Below are positions 11,956 through 21,958 of a stretch of DNA of 35,891 nt, in pieces. The notes under the pieces were generated by a model. It saw only the letters and a program-made list of their open reading frames with translations. It was not told the origin of the DNA and ran no database searches. The DNA lies in the IMG/VR virus record IMGVR_UViG_3300020471_000114, positions 1 to 35,891 of that record. One strand, given 5' to 3'. This DNA comes from a virus. The translations under genes and the position numbers were made by a program. Every line of letters starts with the position of its first letter. Within the stretch, counting starts at the first letter, position 1.

Positions 11956-13878
11956 ATGGTAGATACTACCAATAATGTTATCTGTATAGCAGAGGGCTGT
12001 AGGAAGAAACTTAAGGGCAAACAACGTAAATTCTGTTCTCCTACATGCCAAAAACGTCAATTTGCAAGAGATAAGTACTATAACAAGAAAGTTGACACAA
12101 AACCTATTAATATAGAACGTAAGTCTGACGAGGGCGACTACGCTTCCGTTAGGCGAGGACAGTATTACCGAGCTTTCGTAAGCGAAGGAATAGCTGAACA
12201 AGTGGCCACTGGCGATATGGCAGTAGCTGACGCAGCTTCACTCCTTGGTTGCACTTCGGCTACTGTCAGTCGCATGCTTGCTGCATTCAAAATAGATACA
12301 CGAAACGAAATAGCTGCAGAAGAATGGGAACTATCCAAAGAAGCAAAGGCTGCATTAGAAAATTTTTCAAACTTCCGACAAAGATACTTTAGAACAGAAC
12401 TAGGAGAAATATACGACACCGCAGATTTTCATACTAACTGGATAAATAACATTATAGATAGTATTGATAACGGTAAAGAATTACTGATACTGTCACCCCC
12501 ACGACATGGAAAGACTGAATTATTAATACACTTTGCTGTATATCAAATATGCAAAAACCCTAACACAAGAATTATGTGGGTAGGTGGTAACGAAGACATT
12601 GCTAAGAACGCACTATCTGCTGTACTTGATGTATTAGATACTAATGAAGAATTACAAGAAGACTTTTGTTTACCAGGTACATCTTTTAAGCCAGACAATA
12701 GGTCAGGAAAGAACTGGTCACAAAATCAATTTACTGTAGGTACTAGAACTGTTGCAGGTATTAAATCACCTACTATGGTTGCTGTAGGTAAAGGTGGCAA
12801 GATATTATCTCGTGACTGCGATATTATTATTGCTGACGACATTGAGGACCATCAAACAACTATGCAACCTGGTGCAAGAGAATCTACAAGACAATGGTGG
12901 ACTACAACATTATCAAGTCGTAAAGAGGAACATACAGCTGTTATTGTTATAGGTTCTAGACAACACCCTGATGATTTATATAATCATTTACTTGACTCAG
13001 ATAATTTTACAAGCATAGTAGAAACAGCACATGCTATTGAATGCGATAAACCAGAACATTTAGAAGATGAACATGTTGATTGTATGTTATGGCCTAAGAA
13101 AAGAACTTTTAAATGGTTACAATCTAGATTAAATTCTGCAGAGTCAACAGGTGGTAGACAAACTTTTGAAATGGTTTATTACAACCAAGCATATGTAGAA
13201 GGTACGCAAATATTTACTATGAACATAATTGACCAATGTATGCGTAGCGATTTAGTATTAGGACAGGTATACAAAAATCTTTACCTTGTTGCTGGTTTAG
13301 ACCCTGCATCAAGTGGTTACCAAGCAAGTGTATTGTGGGGTATAGACCAGTACAGGGGAGAGTTATATCTAGTAGATTTAGAAAATAGACGTGGAGGTGG
13401 AATTAGGGCTGCGTTAGACCAAATGGCTGATTGGTTACATACCTATGATTGTAGACATTGGATAGTAGAAGAAAATGGTTTTCAATCTGCTATTAGACAA
13501 GATGCAAGTATAAAAGAATTTACACTACGTACAGGTATAACAGTACAAGGTCACATGACAGGTAAAAACAAACATGACCCACTATATGGTGTAGGTGCTA
13601 TGGCTGATTTGTTTGAAGATAGAAGAATACATTTACCTACTGGTGATGGAGAATCTAATGCTAAAGTACAGAAATACAGACAACAACTGTTATACTTTGA
13701 TGGAAAACCTGTTTCTAAAAGAAACAAAGAGAAGACCGATATAGTTATGGCTAGTTGGTTTCCAATGAAAGTTTTTAGGCGTATGCAAAAAGAGCATGCT
13801 GCTGATATAGGGTTAGACTATAACCCTAGTTATGGAGATTACAAGATTACAGAAATGAATGAGGCACCGTGGGGATAG
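11956..13878 (+). CDS. terL: Terminase large subunit with N-terminal zinc finger and HTH
   Basis: A 640-aa packaging motor. The ATPase half has Walker A SPPRHGKT (180-187) and Walker B IIIADDIE (290-297); the nuclease half has GLDPAS (447-452), EEN (505-507) and KTDIV (593-597), supplying the metal-binding acidic residues. It pulls DNA into the prohead through the portal and cuts it. Unusually, the first 115 residues add a four-Cys finger (C10, C15, C27, C31) and a helix-turn-helix (MAVADAASLLGCTSATVSRM, 89-107), which look like DNA-recognition modules normally found in a separate small subunit. No separate small-terminase gene is seen nearby. It overlaps the portal gene by ten bases. Confidence 0.92.
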   Translation: MVDTTNNVICIAEGCRKKLKGKQRKFCSPTCQKRQFARDKYYNKKVDTKPINIERKSDEGDYASVRRGQYYRAFVSEGIAEQVATGDMAVADAASLLGCTSATVSRMLAAFKIDTRNEIAAEEWELSKEAKAALENFSNFRQRYFRTELGEIYDTADFHTNWINNIIDSIDNGKELLILSPPRHGKTELLIHFAVYQICKNPNTRIMWVGGNEDIAKNALSAVLDVLDTNEELQEDFCLPGTSFKPDNRSGKNWSQNQFTVGTRTVAGIKSPTMVAVGKGGKILSRDCDIIIADDIEDHQTTMQPGARESTRQWWTTTLSSRKEEHTAVIVIGSRQHPDDLYNHLLDSDNFTSIVETAHAIECDKPEHLEDEHVDCMLWPKKRTFKWLQSRLNSAESTGGRQTFEMVYYNQAYVEGTQIFTMNIIDQCMRSDLVLGQVYKNLYLVAGLDPASSGYQASVLWGIDQYRGELYLVDLENRRGGGIRAALDQMADWLHTYDCRHWIVEENGFQSAIRQDASIKEFTLRTGITVQGHMTGKNKHDPLYGVGAMADLFEDRRIHLPTGDGESNAKVQKYRQQLLYFDGKPVSKRNKEKTDIVMASWFPMKVFRRMQKEHAADIGLDYNPSYGDYKITEMNEAPWG

Positions 13879-15647
13879 AAAACCTAGACATTAAAAATTA
13901 TCAAGAGATAGTTAGAAACGCAGCTGAACTTACATCAGGTAAGTTAGTTCAAGAAAGACAAGTACAAAAAGCTAGAATCAAAGCAATTCTTAATGGTGGT
14001 GCTGATGGTATAAAAGCATTACTAGGTAATACAATGGAAACAAGTGATGCTGATTTATTACCAGCTCCAAACATGTTGCAGTCTGGTATTGACCGACTTG
14101 CACAAAAAGTATCTGGAATACCTCAAGTTAGAGTAGATGTACCTAACGATAATGATTCAAGTAGAAGTAAACAACGTGCAGAAAAACTAGAACGTATTGT
14201 TACTAGCTATGATGAAAAACAAAACCTACTAGGTCAATTACAACAAGCAGCTAGATGGCTACCTGGTTATGGTTTTTGTGCATGGGTAATTACAACTAAA
14301 CAAGATAAGAATGGTCATTACTATCCTAGTGCTGAACTACGTGACCCTTATGATACATTCCCAGGTAACTTTGGTCCTGACCAACAACCAAGAGAAATGG
14401 CAGTACTAAGACGTGTGCCTAGATATAAACTAGCTCAAATCTATCCTGAGTTTGCAAAAGAAATTTTAAAACAAGATGATGATGAAGAATCAACACCAGA
14501 TACTGCAACTCCATTTATGTCTTATGAAAATAACAGAGAACAAGGTTGGGAAGACAATACCTACTCTGGTGTAAGAATTATTGAATACTACGACATGGGT
14601 GGTACTTATGTAGTGTTCCCAGAAAAAAATATGATTCTTGACTTTATACCTAACGTATTATCTACACCACCTTTTGTATTCATGAAGAAAGTTTCTTTTG
14701 ACCAACTTAAAGGTCAATACGACCATGTCATAGGATTAATGGCTATGATGGCAAAAATTAATATAATGTCTGCGATTGCAATGGAAGATTCTGTTTTTAC
14801 AGAAACTAACATATCTGGAGAAATAGAATCAGGACAATATAGAAAAGGTAGATTTGCTGTTAACTATCTAGCTCCAGGTACACAAGTTTCTAAACCAATG
14901 AATAATATTCCGTATCAATTGTTTCAACAAATAGATAGGTTGGAAAGACAATTGCGTATGGTAGGTGGTTATCCTGTAACTGACGATAGTCAATCACCAA
15001 ACAGTTTTGTTACTGGTGCTGGATTATCAGAATTAAATAGCACAATGTCATTAATGATATCTGAATACAGAGATATTATAAAAACAGGCATGGTAGCTAT
15101 GGATGAGAAGCGTTTAGAAATGGACGTTGTATTATCTTATTCAACAGGTGTAACTAAGAAACCTATTGTAGGTTTTTATCAAGGCTCTGCATTTAGTGAG
15201 AATTATCAACCACTAAACGACATAGGTGGCGACTTTAGAACAAGACGTATCTATGGTGTTATGGCTGGTTTTGATGAACCACAGAAAATTGTAACTGGGT
15301 TGCAATTGTTACAAGCAGGTGTTATAGACGTAGAAACATTACAAGACAATATTGATGGTTTAGAAAATATAGCAAAAGTACAAGAACGCATTAGAAAGAA
15401 TAAAGCAGAAGGTGTTTTATTTGATAGTATTTTAGCTAGGTCTGCACAAGGTGACCCTGCAGCTACAATGGCTGCTATAGCTATTTACGAGTATCCAGGA
15501 GCTGTAACAGAAATTATGAAACAGTTCTATACTCCACAAGAGCCACAGATGTCACCAGAAGAAGAAGCTATGATACAACAACAAATGATGCAACAACAGT
15601 TAGGTGGTAACAATGTTCCAACAATGGCACAAGCATTCGGATTATAA
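13869..15647 (+). CDS. Portal protein
   Basis: A 592-aa protein directly after the large terminase, which is the standard place for the portal, the dodecamer ring through which DNA enters and leaves the head. Features fitting portals: the N-terminal helical region with LQSGIDRLAQKVSGIP (about 73-88), the RDPYDTFPG segment (about 157-165), a long helix-rich C-terminal half, and a Gln/Met-rich end (about 570-585). The start is GTG 13869 with GAGG upstream, inside the end of the terminase gene. No sign of a fused protease or MuF domain. Confidence 0.85.
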   Translation: MGIENLDIKNYQEIVRNAAELTSGKLVQERQVQKARIKAILNGGADGIKALLGNTMETSDADLLPAPNMLQSGIDRLAQKVSGIPQVRVDVPNDNDSSRSKQRAEKLERIVTSYDEKQNLLGQLQQAARWLPGYGFCAWVITTKQDKNGHYYPSAELRDPYDTFPGNFGPDQQPREMAVLRRVPRYKLAQIYPEFAKEILKQDDDEESTPDTATPFMSYENNREQGWEDNTYSGVRIIEYYDMGGTYVVFPEKNMILDFIPNVLSTPPFVFMKKVSFDQLKGQYDHVIGLMAMMAKINIMSAIAMEDSVFTETNISGEIESGQYRKGRFAVNYLAPGTQVSKPMNNIPYQLFQQIDRLERQLRMVGGYPVTDDSQSPNSFVTGAGLSELNSTMSLMISEYRDIIKTGMVAMDEKRLEMDVVLSYSTGVTKKPIVGFYQGSAFSENYQPLNDIGGDFRTRRIYGVMAGFDEPQKIVTGLQLLQAGVIDVETLQDNIDGLENIAKVQERIRKNKAEGVLFDSILARSAQGDPAATMAAIAIYEYPGAVTEIMKQFYTPQEPQMSPEEEAMIQQQMMQQQLGGNNVPTMAQAFGL

Positions 15648-15648
15648 T

Positions 15649-15810
15649 ATGCAAGATTATTTTGATTCAGAGTTTTGGGATTTGATGTACAACGAATATG
15701 GTGTAACAGATGAGATAGATATTCTATCTGAAGAAGTAACTGAAATTATTACTCCTATGCCAGGCATAATAGTTTTAATTACTAGGGAGTTTTATGGCAA
15801 AGAATCGTAG
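15649..15810 (+). CDS. Small acidic protein after portal (53 aa)
   Basis: The start is taken as ATG 15649 (MQDYFDSEFWDLMYNEYG), one base after the portal stop, rather than an earlier in-frame ATG within the portal gene. Very acidic N-terminal half, hydrophobic segment IITPMPGIIVLIT near 36-48. No family is recognised. Its 3' end overlaps the next gene by 17 bases. Confidence 0.6.
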   Translation: MQDYFDSEFWDLMYNEYGVTDEIDILSEEVTEIITPMPGIIVLITREFYGKES

Positions 15811-16180
15811 AGGTGGGTATAGACAACCAAAAAAACCTGCAGCTGTAGCTACACCGCAAGGAGGACAAAGAACTGATGGTGGCCCAGGAAGTAGTAAACA
15901 ACCTCTTAGAAGGCTACCTAACGCTGATTATGGTGCAAATAAAGCATTTGTAGAACAACAACAGGCTGCTCCGTTACCAAAACAAAATCCAATGCCTGTA
16001 GCACCCAATGTGTTTGCACCAACAGAAAGACCAGGGGAACCTGTTACACAAGGACAACCTATAGGAGCTGGTGCTGGACCAACTGTTATAGCTGATAATA
16101 CTGATGCTATACTGCAAGCTTTGTATCAAATTAATCCAACACCTACATTATTGGAGATTATTAACAATAGGAATATATAG
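15794..16180 (+). CDS. Disordered Pro/Gln-rich protein (128 aa)
   Basis: A 128-aa protein with a basic N-terminus (MAKNRRGGYRQPKK), a long low-complexity middle rich in Pro, Gln, Gly and Ala, and a short helix at the C-terminus (DAILQALYQINPTPTLLEII). GGGAG lies just before ATG 15794. Probably a minor virion component or assembly factor, judged by position between portal and the large virion proteins; the sequence itself shows no known domain. It shares its last base with the GTG of the next gene. Confidence 0.65.
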   Translation: MAKNRRGGYRQPKKPAAVATPQGGQRTDGGPGSSKQPLRRLPNADYGANKAFVEQQQAAPLPKQNPMPVAPNVFAPTERPGEPVTQGQPIGAGAGPTVIADNTDAILQALYQINPTPTLLEIINNRNI

Positions 16181-19100
16181 TGGCATTTATACTCAATGAT
16201 AGAAATGAGTATTATGACATACTTAATTCACGTAGACAACTAGAACAACAAGCAAGTCAATATAATGCTTTATTACAAACTAATCCAGAACAAGTATTAG
16301 AAAATCTAGAAAAATATCCTACTGAATTAGATACAGGTACTGCATTAGGTATGAGTATTTTAGGAATACCACCTGAATATCAAGCTGTTAAAGAAATAGC
16401 ACAGTCTAGTAGAACTAATAAACTTTATAACGAAGCTAAGTTATGGCAAGAATTACAACAAAGATATCAATATGACCATGTAGAAAACAATATGAAGATG
16501 ACATGGGGTGACTTATGGACAGGTGGACTAATGCCAGGAGGAGCTAAACCAGGAGATGTTCAGTATGGTGTATGGGCATTTGCTGCTTTAGATGCTTTCT
16601 TTCAAACAGTTGGTCCATCAGGTAAATGGTCTGTTATAGGTTCTGCTGTAAATGCATTATCACCTGGACAACCTATGAAAGTAGGTAGGTCACAAGCATA
16701 TCTAAGAGATTTAAGGTCATACGATAAATTACTTAAAAAAGGTTATACACCACAAAAAGCACAAGATATGTTGCAAATAGACCTTAGTGGCACTCAAGTA
16801 TCTGGATTAGGACAAGAACTTGGAACAATAGATGAACTTAGACAACAAATTGATATGATACAAGAAGCACATAAGATGGGTGGAGAACCTGTACTTGCTG
16901 CTATGTTTAGAGCTGTATCAGAAGGTAAACCATTAAACTTTGATAGAAGTACAAAAATTACATTAGAATCTGTAAAAGCAGAAAAAACACCTTACTATGT
17001 TGCATTAACTACAGATTATGGAATGTCACCTGACCAAGCTAGAGATTTTATTTATAGCAATATAGGAGCTCCATTAAAGAATTTTGATGAAAATGGCGAA
17101 ATACATTACACTTCTGCATTTAATCCTAATAAAATTAATTTCTTTGCAGGTAGAGCACAACAAAGATTCTTTTGGGCAGGACAATCAGAACAAGATTACT
17201 TTAGACCTGAGTGGGCAGATAGAGATATATTGCTTGAGTACTCACCAGGTAGAGTAACTGCAGCTGAAGTTTTCGCACCTGGCTCTAAAGCTTTTAATGT
17301 TATGTCAGGTTTAACTGATGCTGCATACCAAATTGCACCAGAATTATTAGCTGGTAAAGGTATTAAAGGAGTTAAAAACATTAGTAAAGGATTACGTAGA
17401 GTTAATCCTGCTATGGAACTATTAGATGAAGGTGCATTAGTTAAAGGTACTAAGTTTAGTAAAAAACGTGTACGAGTAAGTAGCAAAAACTTAGCAGATA
17501 ATATTTTAGAAGAAGTAGGACCAGAAATTGATGGAGCTACTGGTACAGGTAATTTAAGTAAATTAGTTAATAATGCAGGTCAATTGATAACAAATCAAAC
17601 AATTGGTAAAGATATAAGCACTACTAAGAAAGCTCTTAGAAAAATTAAAAAAGAACATACTTTATTTGGTAGAGTACCTAAATTCTTTCAAACTACAAAA
17701 GATGAGATATTAAACAACAATACTAATATTGAGTTCTTTAAAGCATTAGCAGAAGAAGATAACCTGTATTTAATTAGTAATAATCCAATTACTAGACATT
17801 TACCTGCACAAGTTCAGTCAGATATCGTAGCAGAAACTGATTGGAGAAAAGTACAAGGTATGTTTGATGACATGATTTCATCATCAGGTTATGCAATACG
17901 TAATGATGTAGGACAAATGGTACCTTATACATTACCTGGACGTATGTTACCTAAGACTGGTTCACTTGCAGTAAATAAATTTTTACAATCTACTGGTTTA
18001 AACCCTAATGCTAACTACAGAACATTTGGTAGTTGGGCTGGTGAAAAAACAAGAAAACTACGTGAAGGTGTATTTCCTATAAGAAAATCTAGAAAAGAAC
18101 CTACTAAGTTAGTAGAAGTTGGTAATGAAGCTGTTATTGACACTATGGATGCAGTATCTGATAAAGCATCAGCATTAGCTAAGTTAGAAAACGTTACACC
18201 ATCATATGCATTAGAAAAATTAGATTTAGCAGGTGCACCTAAGTTTGAAAGATATTTAGGTTTTAGTTCTAACTTTAACTCTACATACAATCCTTATTAC
18301 AGAAAGTTATTAGGAGTTGTTCCTGACATGGGAATACCTCTTAATAATTTAAATGTTGGGTATAAACAATTGTCATCTCATTTGCAAATTAATGGTTATG
18401 ACGCAGATACTGCTAATAAAATTATGAAAGATTTTATGGCAATTAATCCATTAGATAAACCTGCATATAGAGATTTTGCTTTTCAACAAGCTTCAAGAGA
18501 TTTAAAGATGGTAAGAGCTAGAGGTGGTAATCATGAATATATAGCAGACTATGCAGCTCAAATGTTTGAAGGTCTTAATAAAATGAAAATATATGCAACT
18601 GATGCAGACAAAAACATACTTCCTAATATTGGTTCTAACTATAGAGGATTTGAAATAAATGAATTAGGTTATGCAACAGATGAGTTAGGTAATGCTGTAA
18701 CTACTATGAGTGGTTCTATGTTTAGTGAAATGCAAGACAATATTGCACCATTGTTAGATTATAGATTGTTAGAACGTGCATTAGGACCTTTGTTTAAAGC
18801 ATATCCAGAAAATCAGTTTAAAGCTACAAGTATTCTTTCTGATACAAAAAAATATGTTAAATATAAAACACAACATTTGTCTTGGAATAAAGCAGAAGAT
18901 GCTATTCCTAATCCTTTTGATGATGGAATATTAAATGTTAAAAGATTAGAGAATAACTTTGTAAGCAATGTTATGTCTTTTTATACAAGAAATTTATTTA
19001 AACCTTTTGTATTAATGAGAGCTGCTTTCTTTACTCGTGTATTTATGGAAGAACAAGCACGTATAGCAGTTAAAGGATTATCTAGTATTTACAACAGACC

Positions 19101-21957
19101 ATACGAATACTTTCAATGGTTAGCTGCACATAATCCTAATTCACGTGTGGGTAAAATATTAGAATCTTTACCTTTTAGTAAATACAAAGGAGCACAATAC
19201 AATCCAGATGCTGTTAATTTCCTAATGCAAGAAGAAGTAATGGAAGCTATGCAAAAAACTATGCGATATGAAGATATAGCTGGTGGTGCAAATAAAACTA
19301 AAAATAATAAATACATTGAATATTTAGGTAGAAAAACATCAGAATTAACAGAACCACAAATAGTAGAATCTGTATATCACGAACTTAGATTATTAAGAAG
19401 TGACCCATTAGCAGTAGCAGTAGCTAGACATGGTTATGGTTCAGACGAATTAGCACAATGGATTGCTAGTCCTGCAGGTAGAGAAGCAAGATTACAATTT
19501 ATAAGATACAAAGGTAAAAAAGCTGCAAACTTTATAGATGATAACCATAGAGATTTAGACCAACATTTACAATACTTAGAATCTAGAATCAGAATTATAT
19601 CTGGTGGTACATTTGATATTGCTAAAGATGCAGTTAAAAATAAAAAAGGTGTATTTACATATGCATTACGTAAAGGTGGTAATGGTGGCAACTCTGCTAT
19701 AAGAACAATGATATCTGAAGGTAAACTTACAAAGTTTGGTACAACAGGTAGTAATAAAAAAGACATTGTAGAATTTTTTAGTACAGAAGATGTATTTCTT
19801 AAAAAGTTTAAAAAATCAAAAATTACTGATGAATTAGCTAAATACTATAACAAAACAGATGGTATTGACCCAGGTACTCTTACACAAATTGTAGATAAAG
19901 CTGAAGACATGACACCACAAAACTTTTTAGGACAAGTAGAAGATATGATGGATAATGCTTATCAAGCAATATTTGATAGATTAATGACAAAACCTATTGG
20001 TTATTTAAACCGTTCAACTACATTTAAACAATTTAGATGGATGTATATCCAAGATAGATTTAAAGATTTTGATAAAGGATTAAGAAGTAAATTTATAAAA
20101 GAAGCTAAAGAAGCTGGTGTACCTCAAGATATTATAGACGAAATGGTTGGACTTAATAAATTATATAAACCAGGAAAAATATCAAATTATGAAGTAATGA
20201 ATACAGAATCTAAAGCTTATGCATTAGCTGGTGTTAAAGAATTATTATACGATACAAAACAAAGACATACACTATCTGACAAGCTTGTGAATATATTTCC
20301 ATTTATTGAAGTATGGTTTGAGGTATTTCAAACATGGGGACAGCTATTTGGAGAAAACCCTTATGTATTAAGAAAAGCTCATTTAGGTGTACGTGGTGGT
20401 GGAGCAGCAGATGCTTTAGGTTCTAGCTCAGAAGATGGATTTATATCACCTGACCCTATGGACCCAACTAGAGATGTCTTTATATATCCATTTGGTGGCT
20501 TTATGTCTAACTTAATATTTGATGATGAGTTAACAGATGGAGAACAAAATGTACAAATATCACCTAGAGGACAATTACAAGGAGTTAACTTACTAGCACA
20601 AGGATTTGTACCTGGTCCTAACTCATTAGTTGCATTTGGTATAGACAAAGTATTACCAAAAATAGAAACAGCTTCAACAAAATTAGGTGCTAAATATGGT
20701 TGGGCAAATGATTTTGAAAAGTTTTTGTTTGGTGATTTTCCACCACCAGAAGAATTATCTGATGTATTTGCTGTATCTCCTGTTTATAAAAAAGGTAGAG
20801 CAATGTTATTAGACCCAGAAGACTTTGAATATATTACAGAAAATAGTAGCGAAGTAGAAAAAATGCGTGCTAAGAAAACTATTGATGTATTTAGATGGGG
20901 TGTGTCTGCAGGAGAACCTAAAAGATTATATGAAGCTGGTAAGTTAGATAAGTATTTAGATATAGTTGCACCTAATACAACTAAAGCTAACTTAAATCAA
21001 GGACAAATAGAACTTGCTTATTTAGAGTTTGCTAAAGAAAAATCAGGTACTTTGTTTGCATTTGAGTTTATGGTGCAGTTCTTTGGTCCTACTGGGTTTA
21101 AACCTGAGTTTTTTGTAGAAGATAAACAAGGACACTTGTGGGGACAAGCTGCTTTGTATGAAGAATATATAAGAATTAGGGAAAAAAATAATGGTAATGA
21201 TATAGCTACATACAATGAATATCTAGAACTATATGGATTAGAACATCCATACATGATGAGCCCTAGGTCACAATCAGAAGTAGGTAAACAACCTTCAAGT
21301 GTTAGAGTACAAACATTTCAAAAAGAAAATCCAGAAATATTTGATAGTTTAAAAATTAGTGGTTATTACTTAAACATAGATAATCCTTATGAAGAAAAAA
21401 ATTATGACGATATTGTTGTAGAAAAAACACTGCTAAGTCCTGACCAATATCGTAGAGCTGTCAATGATACATTAGGTTTCTTCAGATATAAAACATTTAC
21501 AAAAAAAATAGATGCATTAGAAACATTAACTGCACAACAAAAAACTATATTTAAACGTAGTTATAGAAACGAATTAAAACTTGCATTACCTGGTTTTCAA
21601 TCAGAAGAATATGGTCAAATGAATCCACCTTCTACACAAGATATATTTGATGAAATGAAAGAACAATGGTTGGTTAATCCAGCAATATTAGAGCTTAACT
21701 CTGGTAAAGGTTTTGCTGCTATAATGCAACATTGGGATTATGCAACAGCATTATCTACTGAATACTCTAGTACTAAGAATCCTGATTGGTGGTTACAATC
21801 AGATGACCCTAGAGCTAAAGCTTTAAGGATTTATGTTGCTAATGCAGCTAATGGAATAATTGAAGAATACCCTGAGTTCTGGGGTGTATGGACAGGAGTT
21901 CTGTTAAAGTTATATAGAGATGACCAGGAAGTATTAGACTACTTCCCAGAAGGATAA
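16180..21957 (+). CDS. Giant putative virion protein (1925 aa)
   Basis: A 1925-aa frame starting at GTG 16180 (overlapping the previous TAG by one base), occupying a sixth of the window. It is mostly helical and AT-rich in codon use. No known enzymatic motif is recognised: no lysozyme triad, no polymerase motif, no coiled-coil tape measure, no regular repeats. An amphipathic-hydrophobic stretch lies near residues 930-965 (FKPFVLMRAAFFTRVFM). By position between portal and scaffold and by size, it could be an internal or ejected protein of a short-tailed phage, like the large internal core proteins of T7-type phages, but homology is not shown. The four genes after it probably belong to the same structure. 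Confidence 0.7.
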   Translation: MAFILNDRNEYYDILNSRRQLEQQASQYNALLQTNPEQVLENLEKYPTELDTGTALGMSILGIPPEYQAVKEIAQSSRTNKLYNEAKLWQELQQRYQYDHVENNMKMTWGDLWTGGLMPGGAKPGDVQYGVWAFAALDAFFQTVGPSGKWSVIGSAVNALSPGQPMKVGRSQAYLRDLRSYDKLLKKGYTPQKAQDMLQIDLSGTQVSGLGQELGTIDELRQQIDMIQEAHKMGGEPVLAAMFRAVSEGKPLNFDRSTKITLESVKAEKTPYYVALTTDYGMSPDQARDFIYSNIGAPLKNFDENGEIHYTSAFNPNKINFFAGRAQQRFFWAGQSEQDYFRPEWADRDILLEYSPGRVTAAEVFAPGSKAFNVMSGLTDAAYQIAPELLAGKGIKGVKNISKGLRRVNPAMELLDEGALVKGTKFSKKRVRVSSKNLADNILEEVGPEIDGATGTGNLSKLVNNAGQLITNQTIGKDISTTKKALRKIKKEHTLFGRVPKFFQTTKDEILNNNTNIEFFKALAEEDNLYLISNNPITRHLPAQVQSDIVAETDWRKVQGMFDDMISSSGYAIRNDVGQMVPYTLPGRMLPKTGSLAVNKFLQSTGLNPNANYRTFGSWAGEKTRKLREGVFPIRKSRKEPTKLVEVGNEAVIDTMDAVSDKASALAKLENVTPSYALEKLDLAGAPKFERYLGFSSNFNSTYNPYYRKLLGVVPDMGIPLNNLNVGYKQLSSHLQINGYDADTANKIMKDFMAINPLDKPAYRDFAFQQASRDLKMVRARGGNHEYIADYAAQMFEGLNKMKIYATDADKNILPNIGSNYRGFEINELGYATDELGNAVTTMSGSMFSEMQDNIAPLLDYRLLERALGPLFKAYPENQFKATSILSDTKKYVKYKTQHLSWNKAEDAIPNPFDDGILNVKRLENNFVSNVMSFYTRNLFKPFVLMRAAFFTRVFMEEQARIAVKGLSSIYNRPYEYFQWLAAHNPNSRVGKILESLPFSKYKGAQYNPDAVNFLMQEEVMEAMQKTMRYEDIAGGANKTKNNKYIEYLGRKTSELTEPQIVESVYHELRLLRSDPLAVAVARHGYGSDELAQWIASPAGREARLQFIRYKGKKAANFIDDNHRDLDQHLQYLESRIRIISGGTFDIAKDAVKNKKGVFTYALRKGGNGGNSAIRTMISEGKLTKFGTTGSNKKDIVEFFSTEDVFLKKFKKSKITDELAKYYNKTDGIDPGTLTQIVDKAEDMTPQNFLGQVEDMMDNAYQAIFDRLMTKPIGYLNRSTTFKQFRWMYIQDRFKDFDKGLRSKFIKEAKEAGVPQDIIDEMVGLNKLYKPGKISNYEVMNTESKAYALAGVKELLYDTKQRHTLSDKLVNIFPFIEVWFEVFQTWGQLFGENPYVLRKAHLGVRGGGAADALGSSSEDGFISPDPMDPTRDVFIYPFGGFMSNLIFDDELTDGEQNVQISPRGQLQGVNLLAQGFVPGPNSLVAFGIDKVLPKIETASTKLGAKYGWANDFEKFLFGDFPPPEELSDVFAVSPVYKKGRAMLLDPEDFEYITENSSEVEKMRAKKTIDVFRWGVSAGEPKRLYEAGKLDKYLDIVAPNTTKANLNQGQIELAYLEFAKEKSGTLFAFEFMVQFFGPTGFKPEFFVEDKQGHLWGQAALYEEYIRIREKNNGNDIATYNEYLELYGLEHPYMMSPRSQSEVGKQPSSVRVQTFQKENPEIFDSLKISGYYLNIDNPYEEKNYDDIVVEKTLLSPDQYRRAVNDTLGFFRYKTFTKKIDALETLTAQQKTIFKRSYRNELKLALPGFQSEEYGQMNPPSTQDIFDEMKEQWLVNPAILELNSGKGFAAIMQHWDYATALSTEYSSTKNPDWWLQSDDPRAKALRIYVANAANGIIEEYPEFWGVWTGVLLKLYRDDQEVLDYFPEG

Positions 21958-21958
21958 A

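Noticed and set aside
17196-21254. Several minus-strand open frames opposite the giant gene
   Set aside because: They are shadows of the AT-rich coding strand, with no binding sites and no protein-like pattern.
16180-21957. Giant protein as an N4-like virion RNA polymerase
   Set aside because: No polymerase motif was recognisable in the translation, and it is much shorter than N4 vRNAP.
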